This document shows positions 54,301-64,000 of a stretch of DNA of 64,000 nt, piece by piece. The position numbers were made by a program, and so were the translations under genes. Each line of letters opens with the position of its first letter. Within the stretch, counting starts at the first letter, position 1. The stretch covers positions 1 to 64,000 of IMG/VR virus record IMGVR_UViG_3300008111_001025, one strand, 5' to 3'. The notes under the pieces are model-generated. The model did not search any database. It was not told the DNA's origin and was given only the letters and a program-made list of their open reading frames with translations. The DNA comes from a virus.

Positions 54301-54826
54301 TAGTGATCAGTTGTTTATAAATTATAGTTCCCAACTTAATCAAATTAAATCACTTAGTGACGAAATAATTTATCATCCAGTTAAGTATAAGATACTGTTT
54401 GGAAAAAATGCAAGTGATGATTTAAAAGCAACATTTAAAGTTGTAAAAAATCCTGACATGGTATTAAATGATAACGATATAAAAGCAAGAGTAATATCAG
54501 CTATGTCACAATTTTTTGCACTTGAAAATTGGGAGTTTGGCGAAACGTTTTATTTCTCTGAATTAAGCAGTTATGTTATGAATAGAATGGCACCAGATTT
54601 AGTAACATTTGTTATAGTGCCGTTCCAAGATTCTCAAGCATTTGGATCATTGTTTGAAATTAAGGCAGAAGCAGATGAAATTTTTATCAGCGGAGCAACA
54701 GTTGATGATATTGAAATAATAGATGCTATTACAGCGTCTAGATTAAAAGCAGGCGGAAGAGTGATTACCCAGTCAACTAGTACTAATGTAGGAATACAAA
54801 GTTCGTCTACCGGAGGATACAATTAA
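51329..54826 (+). CDS. gp6: Baseplate wedge protein gp6
   Basis: 1165 aa (T4 660). The N-terminus DWKRVYQSFRNADFQSYDFD, LRENYPEDFNDYVESSEYLA, then LIAFLGQNIAFRIDLNARE and LARLLSYNPKRVQS identify gp6. Middle strands (NLIFSDGTFGELPKGQFKIY) and a C-terminal region with VISAMSQFFALENWEFGETF match the baseplate-J-like fold. It forms the inner wedge ring. Extra length is typical of marine relatives. Its stop overlaps the next ATG (TAATG). Confidence 0.95.
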   Translation: MSSTDRQNRLLLAEDWKRVYQSFRNADFQSYDFDNLRRTMISYLRENYPEDFNDYVESSEYLALVDLIAFLGQNIAFRIDLNARENFLELADRRESVLRLARLLSYNPKRVQSCNGLLKIASVRTSEEIRDSNNINLQNQTIVWNDPSNIDWYEQFIKVINAALPVNGTFGRPVKKDNVNGIPTDQYRLNSTNSELPVYSFNKTIDGRATTFEIVSTDVSDGNILEEAPFPGNNFAFIYRDDGRGPASSNTGFFSHFRQGNLDEGLFNISAPISNQTVSIESPNINNSDVWLYRLDSFGNETELWTKVDALEGNNVIYNSVNKKNRNIYSVLTRVGDRINLIFSDGTFGELPKGQFKIYYRTSLPDRLIVGPEDMRAISITIPYLSKLGKEESIVITFELKYTVDNSSPSESNDSIKLNAPSTYYTQNRMITGEDYQIAPLGINQEIIKVKAVNRTSSGISRYFDLIDATGKYSQTTLFGNDGVVYKEFLELQKSFTFNTRTDVEGAVENIIVPILNDKKLRNYYHDRFPKILTSDLGVNWVQETKETNLSTGYFKNREEVKSRLGSFTASILSLVRPGAMIKLVAPGFRPKTVPTAADLSTNHFVPDGTMRTGVANSLGASYYNWVKVLSVNGPGVDNTDDGFGPVALNDIIPGPTAGVSPIGAILAEIKPTLPNDLTDEVKAQIIDQIFANRTFGIRFDQTSGQWRVITENNLNTTSEFSTGKTGDATNQRLDSSWLVWFKTDGERYTITYRAMRFVFESDQEIRFYYDSSDKIYNTKTGKIVKDTITVLNVNNKPDETNSFTKDFNWEIVEAYRDTEGYVDSKKIEVSFYDDDEDGVVDDVELFEQIVSPQVNQTQKYVMFEKYLTQDGVEDFNFYSNDTQQIIVLARKADLLPLSAYNDGQVFYYIDLDIFEVWNKERGVLELSINYKARLGRDKLKFRYIHAADSNSRIDPSASNIVDLYLLTKAYDTSFRLWLTEEIITKPLPPSSDQLFINYSSQLNQIKSLSDEIIYHPVKYKILFGKNASDDLKATFKVVKNPDMVLNDNDIKARVISAMSQFFALENWEFGETFYFSELSSYVMNRMAPDLVTFVIVPFQDSQAFGSLFEIKAEADEIFISGATVDDIEIIDAITASRLKAGGRVITQSTSTNVGIQSSSTGGYN

Positions 54827-57800
54827 TGGCATACGATGATAGACAAACAGAATTACCTTTACCAGGTGACGGATCTGAAAAAAGAAAAAGTGAAATTCAT
54901 CTTCCAAAATATTTTCGAACAGAATCTAATACTAAATTCTTATCAAGCACCCTTGATCAGTTACTACAGCCCGGCGTGGCAGAAAAACTTAACGGATACT
55001 TTGGCAGAAAAACTGCTACAGCGTTTAATCCATCAGACACATATATAGCAGATGTTTCCAAAGACAGAGAGGATTATCAGTTTGAACCAGCTTCAGTAAT
55101 TACAGACGCATTAGGTAATGTAGAATTTTTTAAAAATTATAATGACCTTATTAATCAAGTTAAAAACTTTGGCGGCGTTAATCGCAATCATAGTAATATA
55201 AACAAAGAAGAATTTTATACTTGGGATCCCCATATCAATTGGGATAAATTTACAAATTTTAGAGAATACTATTGGTTACCCACAGGTCCCCAAACACTTA
55301 ATATTGTTGGTGATGTTAAAGAAATAACCAGTACATATTCTGTATCTTTGCAAGATAACGGTGACAATTATTCTTATATTTTTTCGCCTGACGGATTAAC
55401 TCCTAATCCTAATTTTAAATTATTTAGAGGAGTTACATATAGGTTTGAAATCAATACACCGGGTTTACCTCTTACTTTTAGAACACAGCGTACCCTTGAT
55501 GATGCATTTTTAATTAAACAAGGAATTAATGCCCAGGCAGTTGAAAACGGAGTTATTGAAATAACTTTAAATGAAGCTACTCCTAATGAAATTTTTTATG
55601 TAGCTGATAATAATATTAATCTTGGCGGAGTAATTCGCGTAGCAAATATTGAAGAATCTAGTTTTATTGATGTAGAAACAGAAATTTTAGGTAAAAAAAC
55701 ATACACTACAAAAGCCGGATGGAGTGTAACTAACGGTATGAAAATTAGATTTGTTGGAGAAGTAATCCCAGCAATATATTCAAACTCTGAGTGGTATGTA
55801 GAAGGTGTTGGAGATAAGATTAAACTAATATCCGACATTGATGTTGAAGTATCTTTTCCGGTAGGCATTGACCTAAACGTTCCTTTTGACACCGAAGACG
55901 GATTTGATAGATTACCATTTAGCTCTGCAATTGGTTTTCCACGAGATAAAGATTACATTGTAATTAATAGAGCATCTAGCGACGGCAATTTTTGGAGTAG
56001 ATATAATCGATGGTTCCATAAAGATGTCATAGAATTAGTAGCAAGTATTAATAATCAACCAGCAAATCTTGATCAAGCTGCAAGAGCCAATCGACCAATT
56101 ATTGAATTTGAAGCTAATTTAAAATTATTTAATTTTGGTACAACAACAAAACCTGTTATTGATTTAATAGATGATTTTAGCGTAGATGCATTTTCCAGTA
56201 TTGAAGGAACACTAGGGTATAGTGTTGACGGAGTTCAGTTAAGAAACGGAATGCGAATATTGTTTTTAGCAGACACTGATCCGTTAGTAAGAGGAAGAAT
56301 TTTTAAGGTTGAATTTATTAAATTTACAGGTAGTGGTGTAGCAGGACAGATCGCACTACGAGAAACAGAAGATTCTTTACCTCAGATAAACGAAAACGTA
56401 CTAGTAACTAAAGGAAATACCTACACAGGATCTATGTGGTTCTTTAACGGTACAGAGTGGAAACGTGCCCAGGAAAAAACACAAGTTAATCAGCCGCCAC
56501 TGTTTGATGCATACGATGCCGCCGGCGTCTCGTTTGCAGATACGTCAAAATACGAAGCATCAAACTTTAAAGGAACTGAAATTTTCAGTTATAAGACTGG
56601 AGTTGGCACAGCTGATTCTGTATTAGGGTTTCCGTTGGTATACCGTAGTATTGATAACGTAGGCGATATCTTATTTGATTTTGATTATAATTCTGATATA
56701 GTTGAATATCAGATTGATACAGTTCCTCAAACAGTTCCAATTGCTTCTGGTTATTTAAAAAAATATACAGATAAAAATAATTTTATTAATTTAGGTGCAT
56801 GGACTAAAGCTGATAAACTTTCGTCTCAAGCTGTAATACTACAATATATTAATGATAACACTAAAATAAATTATCCTATTAATTGTTTTGATCAAAGTGG
56901 ATTCCTTACTGATTTATTAGTAAGGGTGTTTGTAAATAACAAAGTAGTTAAAGAAGGGGTAGATTATGAATTAGTACTTACTGCTGACAAGTTTAAAGCA
57001 GTTAAGTTCATTAAAAATATTAAACTTAATGACGTAATTAAATTTAAGTGTTTTTCTAATACTGCAAAAAACGAAAACGGTTATTACGAAATTGCTGCTA
57101 ATCTTGAAAAAAATCCTCTTAATGAAGATGTAACAGATTTCACACTAGGCGAAGTTAATGATCATGTAGCAAGTATTGTAGAAAATTTACAAGCATTTAC
57201 AGGGGTATTTCCAGGAACAGGAAATTTACGTGATATAACAGATTTAAGTAAGTACGGCCGTAAGTTCATAAAACATTCCTCGCCATTAAATCTATCAATG
57301 TATCACTTGCTTGATAGAGAAGCTAATTTAGTTAAATCAATTCGATACGCACGAAGAGAATACGGTAAATTTAAACGTCAATTTTTAGAGATTGCAAGCT
57401 CGTTAGGGTATGAAGGTCCAGTTAAAGAACACGTTGATCGAATACTGCTTGAAATTAATAAAGATAAAATTAATAAAATGCCTTTCTATTCTAGTGATAT
57501 GCTTCCTTACGGAGCAGCTATTAGAAACAGAATAACTGTAGAAGATCCTGACTCAAGATTTTATTCACTAACGCAGCCTTTTAAGTATAATGAAATTAAT
57601 ACAAGGGCTGTTGGAGTATACATTAATAATGAACAATTATTATATCAGAAAGATTATGAGTTTAATGATAACGGATTTTTAATAGTAACGGTACAAAAAG
57701 AATTTGGCGATGTTCTCGATATCTACGAGTACGAATCTACTAACGGAAGTTATATTCCGCCTACGCCAACTAAATTAGGATTATATCCTAAATTTGAACC

Positions 57801-60800
57801 TAAAATTTATATAGACAATAGTTACAATAATTCTGTTAAAGTTATTCAAGGCCACGACGGTAGTATAATTGCAGCGTATGATGATTTTAGAGATGCATTA
57901 ATTTTAGAATTAGAAAGAAGAATATTTAATAATATTAAAATAGATTATAATGCTGACCTATTTGACTTGAATGACTACAAACCAGGCGCATTTAGAAACA
58001 CTGGATTTACGCGAGAAGAAGTTGATCAACCTATTATTACTGACTTTGTCCAATGGCTTCAATTAGTAGATCAAGATTATACTGAGCACAAATATTTTGA
58101 CAGAGAAGATTCTTTTACTTTTAATTATTCTAGTTTAAGAAGTCCAACAAATACTTCGTTGCCAGGTTGGTGGAGAGGAGTGTTTGACCATGTGTATGAC
58201 ACTGACAAACCAAATACCAATCCGTGGGAAATGTTAGGTTTTAAAATTAAACCAAATTGGTGGGAAGAACAATACGGCCCTGCTCCTTATACTAGTGAAA
58301 ACTTATTACTATGGGAAGACCTAGAGCAAGGTATAATAAGAATTCCTGGTCAACCATTTAAAATTAATTCTAAATATGCACGCCCGGGTTTGAAAAATTT
58401 CTTACCAGTAGACGCAGACGGAAATTTATTAAGCCCATCTGATGCTAATATTTGTTTAAAGTATGATAGTTTAGATATTAAAAATAGTTTTAAATTTGGT
58501 GATTATTCTCCTGTTGAATTAGCTTGGAGAAAGAGTTCCGAATACCCGTTTGCAATGTTAGCAAGTTGGGCAATAAATCAACCAACTCGACTATTAGCTA
58601 CAGGTTTTGATAGATCTAGACAGATTCGAAATAAACTTGGACATATAGTTTATAAAGACTCGGGCAGACATATACAACTTGCAGACATTTTATTTCCTAA
58701 TACTGTTGACGATACAACACAAGTATTAACATTGGGAGTAGTTAATTATATTGCAGACTATATGGCATCAAGTGTAACTGCAAATTTTAAAAATTATAAT
58801 ACTAGACTAAAGTCTATAAAAAATAATCTAACTATTAGATTAGGTGGATTTACTGACAAATCTAAATTTAAATTAATTTTAGATTCAAGAACACCGTTAA
58901 ACAAAGGTAACGTTTTTGTTCCAGAAGAAAACTATAGAGTTTTCTTAAACACTAGTTCTCCATTACGAACAATTAGCTATAGTGGTGTTATAGTTGAAAA
59001 ACGACAATCTGGATTTATTATTAGAGGTTATGATTCTGAATCACCAACATTTACTTACTTTGAACCTTTTAAAACACAACGCGATACGTTAATAAATGTA
59101 GGAGGAATCTCTGAGATTTTCACACGTTGGGAATCTGGACAATTATATAGAGAAGGCTCAAATGTTGAATATAATAATGCTTATTATAAAGTAATTACAA
59201 CTCATACTGCAACTGGAGTGTTTGACGTAACTAAATTTGCTAAATTGCCTGCACTGCCATTAAAAGGCGGCCGATCAGCAACATTTAGTAAGAAATTTAA
59301 TACCTTTCAGCCTATAACTATTCCTTACGGCACATTGTTTAAAACAGTCCAAGAAATTGTTGATTTTCTATTAGGTTATGGTAATTGGTTAGAAGCTAAT
59401 GGATTCCGATTTGAGTATTATGACGGCGAAGAAAAGATTATTTCTAACTGGGAAACTAGTGCTAGAGAATTTTTATTCTGGACTACTCAAAATTGGGGAG
59501 AAGGTACATTATTAGCTCTAAGCCCAGCAGCCGATGAAATTAATTTTACTACAGAGTATAGTATTGTTGATAATATCTATGACAATTTTTACGGTTACTC
59601 TATTCTTAAAGCAGACGGTAAAAAATTAGTAGAAGAATTTAGTAGAATTAATAGGACTGATCCTAACAACTTCCAATTACGTCCAAAGAATACCGCTGAC
59701 GGAGTTTATGCCATACAAGTTCCAGTAGTTCAAAAGGAACACATAGTTTTAATTGACAATTTTACAGTGTTTGGCGATGTAATTTATGATCAACCTACTG
59801 GTTATCGACAAGAACGTATTAAAGTTCTAGGATACAGGACCTCTGACTGGGACGGTAGTTTAAATATTCCTGGATTCTTATATGATGCAGCCACTGTTAC
59901 AGACTGGAAACAATGGACTGATTATGCTATTGGTGATTTAGTAAAATATAAAGAATTTTATTATACAGCTAAAAATAAAATAGCAGGTGCTGAAAATTTT
60001 GAAATAAACAGTTGGGCACGATTACCTAGCCGACCTGAATCAGGTTTGATTACAAATTTTGAATATAAAGTAAATCAGTTTGCAGATTTTTATAATTTAG
60101 ATAGTGATAACTTTGATGTTACACAACAAAAACTTGCACAACATTTAATTGGTTATCAAAAGCGTGAATACTTAGAAAATATTATAAATGACGAAGTTTC
60201 TCAATATAAATTCTATCAAGGAATGATACAAGATAAAGGTACTAAAAATGCTCTTACAAAGTTATTTGATGTACTAAGTAGTAACGACAAAGAAAGTTTA
60301 GAATTTTTTGAAGAATGGGCCATTAAAGAAGGTCAATATGGTGCCAGCGAAGGGTTCGACGAAGTTGAATTTAAATTAGATGAATCAAAATTTAGAAATA
60401 CTCCACAGCCATTTGAGCTAGTTAGTTCTGTACCTGGCGGCGAGACAGATTTAATATATCGCATACGTCCATTTGAAGTATTTAAAAAACCGCTTAATTA
60501 TAATCATAAGCCTTTTCCTGTTAGAGAATCTAGCATAGGATACACCCGCGATGCAGGTTATGTAAATCAGGAAGATGTGCAGTTTATTGTACCTTCATAT
60601 TATGATATTTTAAATATTAATATTGATGAGTTTTCTAACAAAAATTATGTATGGGTAGGCACAGAAAAACAATCATGGAATGTTTATCAACATGTCTTAT
60701 CAGATTATCTTGTTACAAAACTTGTAGGTAATGCTAATGCAGTATCAATAGGAGATCCTACAAAAAATCAATTTAAATTATCTCTAAACAAAGCAGCTAC

Positions 60801-63800
60801 AGATATTAAAGCAGGCGACATTATCGGATTGTACGATTTAATAATATCAACTAGGGGCGAAGAAGATTCAACTACTATACCTATAGTAACACAAGAAACT
60901 TCAACAGTTCAAGGATTTTTTAAGGTATTAGCAGTTAATGTTAATGAACTTATTATTGATACTGATCTTACGGTTAGTGACATTGACGATTGTCGTGGTT
61001 TACTAACTCGTTTAGTGTCATCAAGAGTAGAAAATATTAACGAAGCAAATATTCTTACACAAGGTACAATTGACAATAACGACTTGGTATGGATTGATAA
61101 TGACGGTGTTGATTGGAGAGTAATAAAAAATAATCAAGCCTTTGACTTATTACAAAAAATTCCCGCAGAGGAAGTTGGAATATCAAATAAATTTGGATTT
61201 TCTATAGATGTAGATAGTCGTAATACGGTCATTGTTGTTGGATCACCGGGTGCTTCAACTAATGGAAAGGCTTTTGTCTATACTCGTGGTGCAAATTCTC
61301 AAAACTTTCAATTTACACAAATCATTGAACCTACAGACAATTTAGCTGACCTAGGGCAGCAGTATGCTGAAAGTGTAGCAGTATCCCCAGACGGCAAATT
61401 TATTGTTGTAGGTTCGCCTAATGCTTCAAATATAAAAACTTTATTTAGAGGTGACTACGACGAAGAAACAGACTATCAAAACGGCGAAAGTGTATTGTTT
61501 AGCGATCAACTGTGGGAAGCTGTTGTAGACATTCGCGGAGCAGACGATTCACTTGAGTTTTCTAGCTTTGGATCAATTATTGAAATTTTACAAAAGTATA
61601 ATATCACTGCCGGCGAAATTACATTTAATAATTTAATAACAGGTAATTATCCGTTTAAAAATGTAGAAACAAATCATATATTAGTTAGAGCACCAGCAGA
61701 TCAATATGCCGGTACAGGCCCGGGAGATAGAGTATTTTTAGATTGGTATTTAAGGACCACAGCAAATCAAGATCAGCTACCTTTAACTTTAACTGCTAGA
61801 CAACCGTTTGGCGGAGCAGTAACTGGATTTACAGAGGCAAATCTTGAAGGTGGTTTAATAATTCAAAAGAAAATTGATGCAGTATTGTATGTTGAAACAT
61901 TTGCTAATCTACCTGAAATTGGAGAACAAATAGACTCCGAAGGAGTATTTGGATATGTGGCTTATGTATATCAAGATGAAGGCGCAGCAACAGTTTATGT
62001 TGAGGGATCGTTTGGTCGTTGGCAACCTACAGGATCTTTATTTACTGAACAAGGCGAGTTCGTAGGAGAGTATGTAAGAGTTGCACCAATTGAAACATTA
62101 GATGTATCTGATGATCTAGGCGGATATTGGTGGTTTAATACTACGTCAACAATCAATGTAGGATTAGTTAACGAAGATGAAGGCCGAGCGTTAGCAGTAT
62201 ACAACGTTATACCTAACGGAAAAGCTGATCCAGGTGCTCGTGGCGGCAATATCTATGATTATAACAACACTATTGTTAATAGTGAAAATAATATTAATAG
62301 CTATATTAGAACACTAACGTATCAAGGAGCACCAGGTGCATACAATAATCTAAACATAATTCCAAGTGATTTGTTCGTAGTTAGAGCACCAAATAGTCTT
62401 ACAACTAAATTATCAACCGGTGACAGAGTTACACTTGAAGTAGTTAATTTACCTAATTATTCAGATGGTGGGTTTGTAGATATTTCACCGCTTGGTATAA
62501 CTACTTTTAATACAAATAAAACACATACTATTGTCGACGTATGGAGCGGCTATATTAATTTCAATCTAGATGAGACTGATACATTTGGTAATCCGTTTGA
62601 ACCGCGTGTTGGACAGTTTGTTAGAGATAGAAATACTGGCGCAACTGGTCTAATAACGTTTTATCAACGTAACGGTTTAAGTGCTACGATCTTTGTTAAA
62701 AACGTTGTAGGAACTTGGTCAAGAGGTAGAAATTTTGGTAATGTTTCTAGCATTGAATTTATAGGAGAACCAACTGATCCAAGTCCAGTGTATTCAGTTA
62801 CTAGAAGAATGGGCGAAATTCGCTCAGTATCTTTAGGTAATGCATCATTAGGAATTGGCGGTTTAGTAGTATTTAGATTAGCTGCACCTATTGTAACAGT
62901 GCCTGTTCAGGCAGTAATAACTGGTGCAGAATATATTATCTATAGAGACGATCCTATACTAGGTATTGCAACACAGCCTAATATACCGTCACAGGCAAAT
63001 TTTGATTGGAGACCTATTTACAATGTATCTGTAAATGCCGATGGGTTTGTAGTTAATACTGATAATCTTGGCATGTTTACAGTTTATGCTAAAGAAGCTT
63101 CAACAACTTATAGTTTAGTAGGATCGTTTATTGTTCCAGAAATTCAAGATAATCTAAGATTAGGCTCAAAAGTTTTAATTAGAAAAAATAATAACTTATA
63201 CAAATTATTTGTAGGTTGTCGTGGCTCAGGAACATCTAACAATCCTGGAAGAATTTATTTTGTAAATTACGGACTTACTGCCGACGGAACTTTCTATAAC
63301 TGGGAACTTGCTAAAAATAAAAAATACAGGGGTGAGTTTGGTCCAGAAAAAGAATATTTTATAAATGATATTGTTTTCTTAGATGGAATATTTTATCAAG
63401 CACAAACTAATATTGCCCCAGGACTTCAGTTTAATATTTTAGATTGGGAAAGAGTTGCCTTTGACGGATTACAATATACTGGCATTGATTATGTAGGTTA
63501 TATTCCTAACGATACAAATTTTGTTCCAGGTAATGATAGTTCGTTAAATCTTGATCAAGAAGGGTTACTTGAGTTTGGAACTATTTTTGATGCAGACGAA
63601 AAAGGTGAAGTTGTTGTTGTTACAGCAATTTACAACAATACTAAACCTAACAGGGTTGTTATATACAGAGCAATTAATGGTAATTATATAAAAGCACAAG
63701 AGTTATTAGCTACTAATACTACATCTAATTTTGGAGAAGCAGTTAGTATTAGTCGAGATGGTACATTGATTGCAGTAGGAGCATCACTAGACTCAGCAGA

Positions 63801-64000
63801 TATAGATAGTCAAGGAGCAGTTTATGTATACCGACAAGTTGCCGGTGAATTTGTACTAGATCTTAATAATAACACTGGACAAAAATTAACTAGTGCAAAT
63901 GCGAAAAGAAAAGAATTATTTGGAGCATCATTAGATTTTGACGGTGATACCCTTTATGTTTCTGCTCACAACTCATATTCAGATGAAATCACAACTTTTG
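54826..64000 (+). CDS. Giant baseplate/virion structural protein, >3,050 aa, partial
   Basis: ATG at 54826 on the gene 6 stop; the frame stays open to the last base (3,058 codons). N-terminus MAYDDRQTELPLPGDGSEKR. Early part with EEFYTWDPHINWDKFTNFRE, a Trp-rich section near 1120 (NPWEMLGFKIKPNWWEEQYG), and WEDLEQGIIRIPGQP. Near 2120-2200 and again near the edge (~2960-3058) FG-GAP-like repeats occur (FSIDVDSRNTVIVVGSPG, FGEAVSISRDGTLIAVGAS). A W...Y...D-I-V...Y unit lies near 2850. Large proteins after gene 6 are virion proteins in marine T4-like phages, in the place of T4 gp7. The C-terminus is outside the window. Confidence 0.85.
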   Translation, partial: MAYDDRQTELPLPGDGSEKRKSEIHLPKYFRTESNTKFLSSTLDQLLQPGVAEKLNGYFGRKTATAFNPSDTYIADVSKDREDYQFEPASVITDALGNVEFFKNYNDLINQVKNFGGVNRNHSNINKEEFYTWDPHINWDKFTNFREYYWLPTGPQTLNIVGDVKEITSTYSVSLQDNGDNYSYIFSPDGLTPNPNFKLFRGVTYRFEINTPGLPLTFRTQRTLDDAFLIKQGINAQAVENGVIEITLNEATPNEIFYVADNNINLGGVIRVANIEESSFIDVETEILGKKTYTTKAGWSVTNGMKIRFVGEVIPAIYSNSEWYVEGVGDKIKLISDIDVEVSFPVGIDLNVPFDTEDGFDRLPFSSAIGFPRDKDYIVINRASSDGNFWSRYNRWFHKDVIELVASINNQPANLDQAARANRPIIEFEANLKLFNFGTTTKPVIDLIDDFSVDAFSSIEGTLGYSVDGVQLRNGMRILFLADTDPLVRGRIFKVEFIKFTGSGVAGQIALRETEDSLPQINENVLVTKGNTYTGSMWFFNGTEWKRAQEKTQVNQPPLFDAYDAAGVSFADTSKYEASNFKGTEIFSYKTGVGTADSVLGFPLVYRSIDNVGDILFDFDYNSDIVEYQIDTVPQTVPIASGYLKKYTDKNNFINLGAWTKADKLSSQAVILQYINDNTKINYPINCFDQSGFLTDLLVRVFVNNKVVKEGVDYELVLTADKFKAVKFIKNIKLNDVIKFKCFSNTAKNENGYYEIAANLEKNPLNEDVTDFTLGEVNDHVASIVENLQAFTGVFPGTGNLRDITDLSKYGRKFIKHSSPLNLSMYHLLDREANLVKSIRYARREYGKFKRQFLEIASSLGYEGPVKEHVDRILLEINKDKINKMPFYSSDMLPYGAAIRNRITVEDPDSRFYSLTQPFKYNEINTRAVGVYINNEQLLYQKDYEFNDNGFLIVTVQKEFGDVLDIYEYESTNGSYIPPTPTKLGLYPKFEPKIYIDNSYNNSVKVIQGHDGSIIAAYDDFRDALILELERRIFNNIKIDYNADLFDLNDYKPGAFRNTGFTREEVDQPIITDFVQWLQLVDQDYTEHKYFDREDSFTFNYSSLRSPTNTSLPGWWRGVFDHVYDTDKPNTNPWEMLGFKIKPNWWEEQYGPAPYTSENLLLWEDLEQGIIRIPGQPFKINSKYARPGLKNFLPVDADGNLLSPSDANICLKYDSLDIKNSFKFGDYSPVELAWRKSSEYPFAMLASWAINQPTRLLATGFDRSRQIRNKLGHIVYKDSGRHIQLADILFPNTVDDTTQVLTLGVVNYIADYMASSVTANFKNYNTRLKSIKNNLTIRLGGFTDKSKFKLILDSRTPLNKGNVFVPEENYRVFLNTSSPLRTISYSGVIVEKRQSGFIIRGYDSESPTFTYFEPFKTQRDTLINVGGISEIFTRWESGQLYREGSNVEYNNAYYKVITTHTATGVFDVTKFAKLPALPLKGGRSATFSKKFNTFQPITIPYGTLFKTVQEIVDFLLGYGNWLEANGFRFEYYDGEEKIISNWETSAREFLFWTTQNWGEGTLLALSPAADEINFTTEYSIVDNIYDNFYGYSILKADGKKLVEEFSRINRTDPNNFQLRPKNTADGVYAIQVPVVQKEHIVLIDNFTVFGDVIYDQPTGYRQERIKVLGYRTSDWDGSLNIPGFLYDAATVTDWKQWTDYAIGDLVKYKEFYYTAKNKIAGAENFEINSWARLPSRPESGLITNFEYKVNQFADFYNLDSDNFDVTQQKLAQHLIGYQKREYLENIINDEVSQYKFYQGMIQDKGTKNALTKLFDVLSSNDKESLEFFEEWAIKEGQYGASEGFDEVEFKLDESKFRNTPQPFELVSSVPGGETDLIYRIRPFEVFKKPLNYNHKPFPVRESSIGYTRDAGYVNQEDVQFIVPSYYDILNINIDEFSNKNYVWVGTEKQSWNVYQHVLSDYLVTKLVGNANAVSIGDPTKNQFKLSLNKAATDIKAGDIIGLYDLIISTRGEEDSTTIPIVTQETSTVQGFFKVLAVNVNELIIDTDLTVSDIDDCRGLLTRLVSSRVENINEANILTQGTIDNNDLVWIDNDGVDWRVIKNNQAFDLLQKIPAEEVGISNKFGFSIDVDSRNTVIVVGSPGASTNGKAFVYTRGANSQNFQFTQIIEPTDNLADLGQQYAESVAVSPDGKFIVVGSPNASNIKTLFRGDYDEETDYQNGESVLFSDQLWEAVVDIRGADDSLEFSSFGSIIEILQKYNITAGEITFNNLITGNYPFKNVETNHILVRAPADQYAGTGPGDRVFLDWYLRTTANQDQLPLTLTARQPFGGAVTGFTEANLEGGLIIQKKIDAVLYVETFANLPEIGEQIDSEGVFGYVAYVYQDEGAATVYVEGSFGRWQPTGSLFTEQGEFVGEYVRVAPIETLDVSDDLGGYWWFNTTSTINVGLVNEDEGRALAVYNVIPNGKADPGARGGNIYDYNNTIVNSENNINSYIRTLTYQGAPGAYNNLNIIPSDLFVVRAPNSLTTKLSTGDRVTLEVVNLPNYSDGGFVDISPLGITTFNTNKTHTIVDVWSGYINFNLDETDTFGNPFEPRVGQFVRDRNTGATGLITFYQRNGLSATIFVKNVVGTWSRGRNFGNVSSIEFIGEPTDPSPVYSVTRRMGEIRSVSLGNASLGIGGLVVFRLAAPIVTVPVQAVITGAEYIIYRDDPILGIATQPNIPSQANFDWRPIYNVSVNADGFVVNTDNLGMFTVYAKEASTTYSLVGSFIVPEIQDNLRLGSKVLIRKNNNLYKLFVGCRGSGTSNNPGRIYFVNYGLTADGTFYNWELAKNKKYRGEFGPEKEYFINDIVFLDGIFYQAQTNIAPGLQFNILDWERVAFDGLQYTGIDYVGYIPNDTNFVPGNDSSLNLDQEGLLEFGTIFDADEKGEVVVVTAIYNNTKPNRVVIYRAINGNYIKAQELLATNTTSNFGEAVSISRDGTLIAVGASLDSADIDSQGAVYVYRQVAGEFVLDLNNNTGQKLTSANAKRKELFGASLDFDGDTLYVSAHNSYSDEITTF

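Noticed and set aside
55596-55892. 98-codon minus-strand ORF and the other minus-strand ORF at 61995-62249
   Set aside because: Both are antisense to the continuous giant plus-strand frame from 54826 and have no start signals.
1-64000. tRNA genes, integrase, attachment sites or auxiliary metabolic genes
   Set aside because: None seen on reading both strands; the content is entirely structural, recombination and late-regulation genes.

Overview
The window is the structural (virion) half of a T4-like myovirus genome. The phage has low GC and tightly packed genes with many TAATG stop/start overlaps. Gene content and order (20-67-21-22-23 on one strand; 48-53-hub-5-25-6 on the other; 55-47-46 between) match the T4-like phages of marine bacteria, the cyanophage and pelagiphage type. 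No host-diagnostic gene lies in the window, so the host (SAR11, picocyanobacteria or another marine bacterium) stays open.

Layout. (1) 1-29.2 kb, minus strand: a very large adhesin/fibre locus. It holds four giant proteins (1708, 2108, 1957 and 2256 aa) forming two paralogous pairs, three copies of a small beta-rich protein, several short accessory virion proteins, an S74-type self-cleaving chaperone protein and, running off the left edge, a glycine-rich adhesin. (2) 29.2-38.8 kb, minus strand: a small virion protein, major capsid gp23, scaffold gp22, prohead protease gp21, a gp67-like acidic core protein, two small proteins, portal gp20 and a 737-aa tape-measure candidate. (3) 38.8-39.9 kb, plus strand: gp26 and an overlapping -1 frame. 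(4) 39.9-45.8 kb, minus strand: a membrane protein, a ~540-bp hairpin-rich non-coding interval, a GIY-YIG protein, a small protein, gp46/gp47 recombination nuclease and the late sigma factor gp55. (5) 45.8-64 kb, plus strand: baseplate genes 48, 53, hub, 5, 25 and 6, then a giant virion protein (over 3,050 codons) still open at the right edge.

Regulation. A [GATC/N]TAAATA octamer resembling the T4 late promoter (TATAAATA) precedes most transcription units at a fixed short distance from the start codon. The sigma factor that would read it, gp55, is encoded in the window behind a near-consensus sigma70 promoter. Intrinsic terminators close the portal and capsid operons.

Most notable finding. 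The 3' end of gene 26 carries a textbook -1 ribosomal frameshift signal: slippery T TTT TTC, 6-nt spacer, perfect 11-bp stem. It leads into a 73-codon ORF that has no ATG/GTG/TTG start at its head. This is the arrangement of the lambda G/GT tail-assembly chaperone, and it lies back to back with the tape-measure candidate. I infer that gp26 and a gp26-fusion are the tape-measure chaperones of this T4-like phage. The second candidate novelty is the hairpin-rich intergenic region near 41 kb, which may encode a structured RNA.
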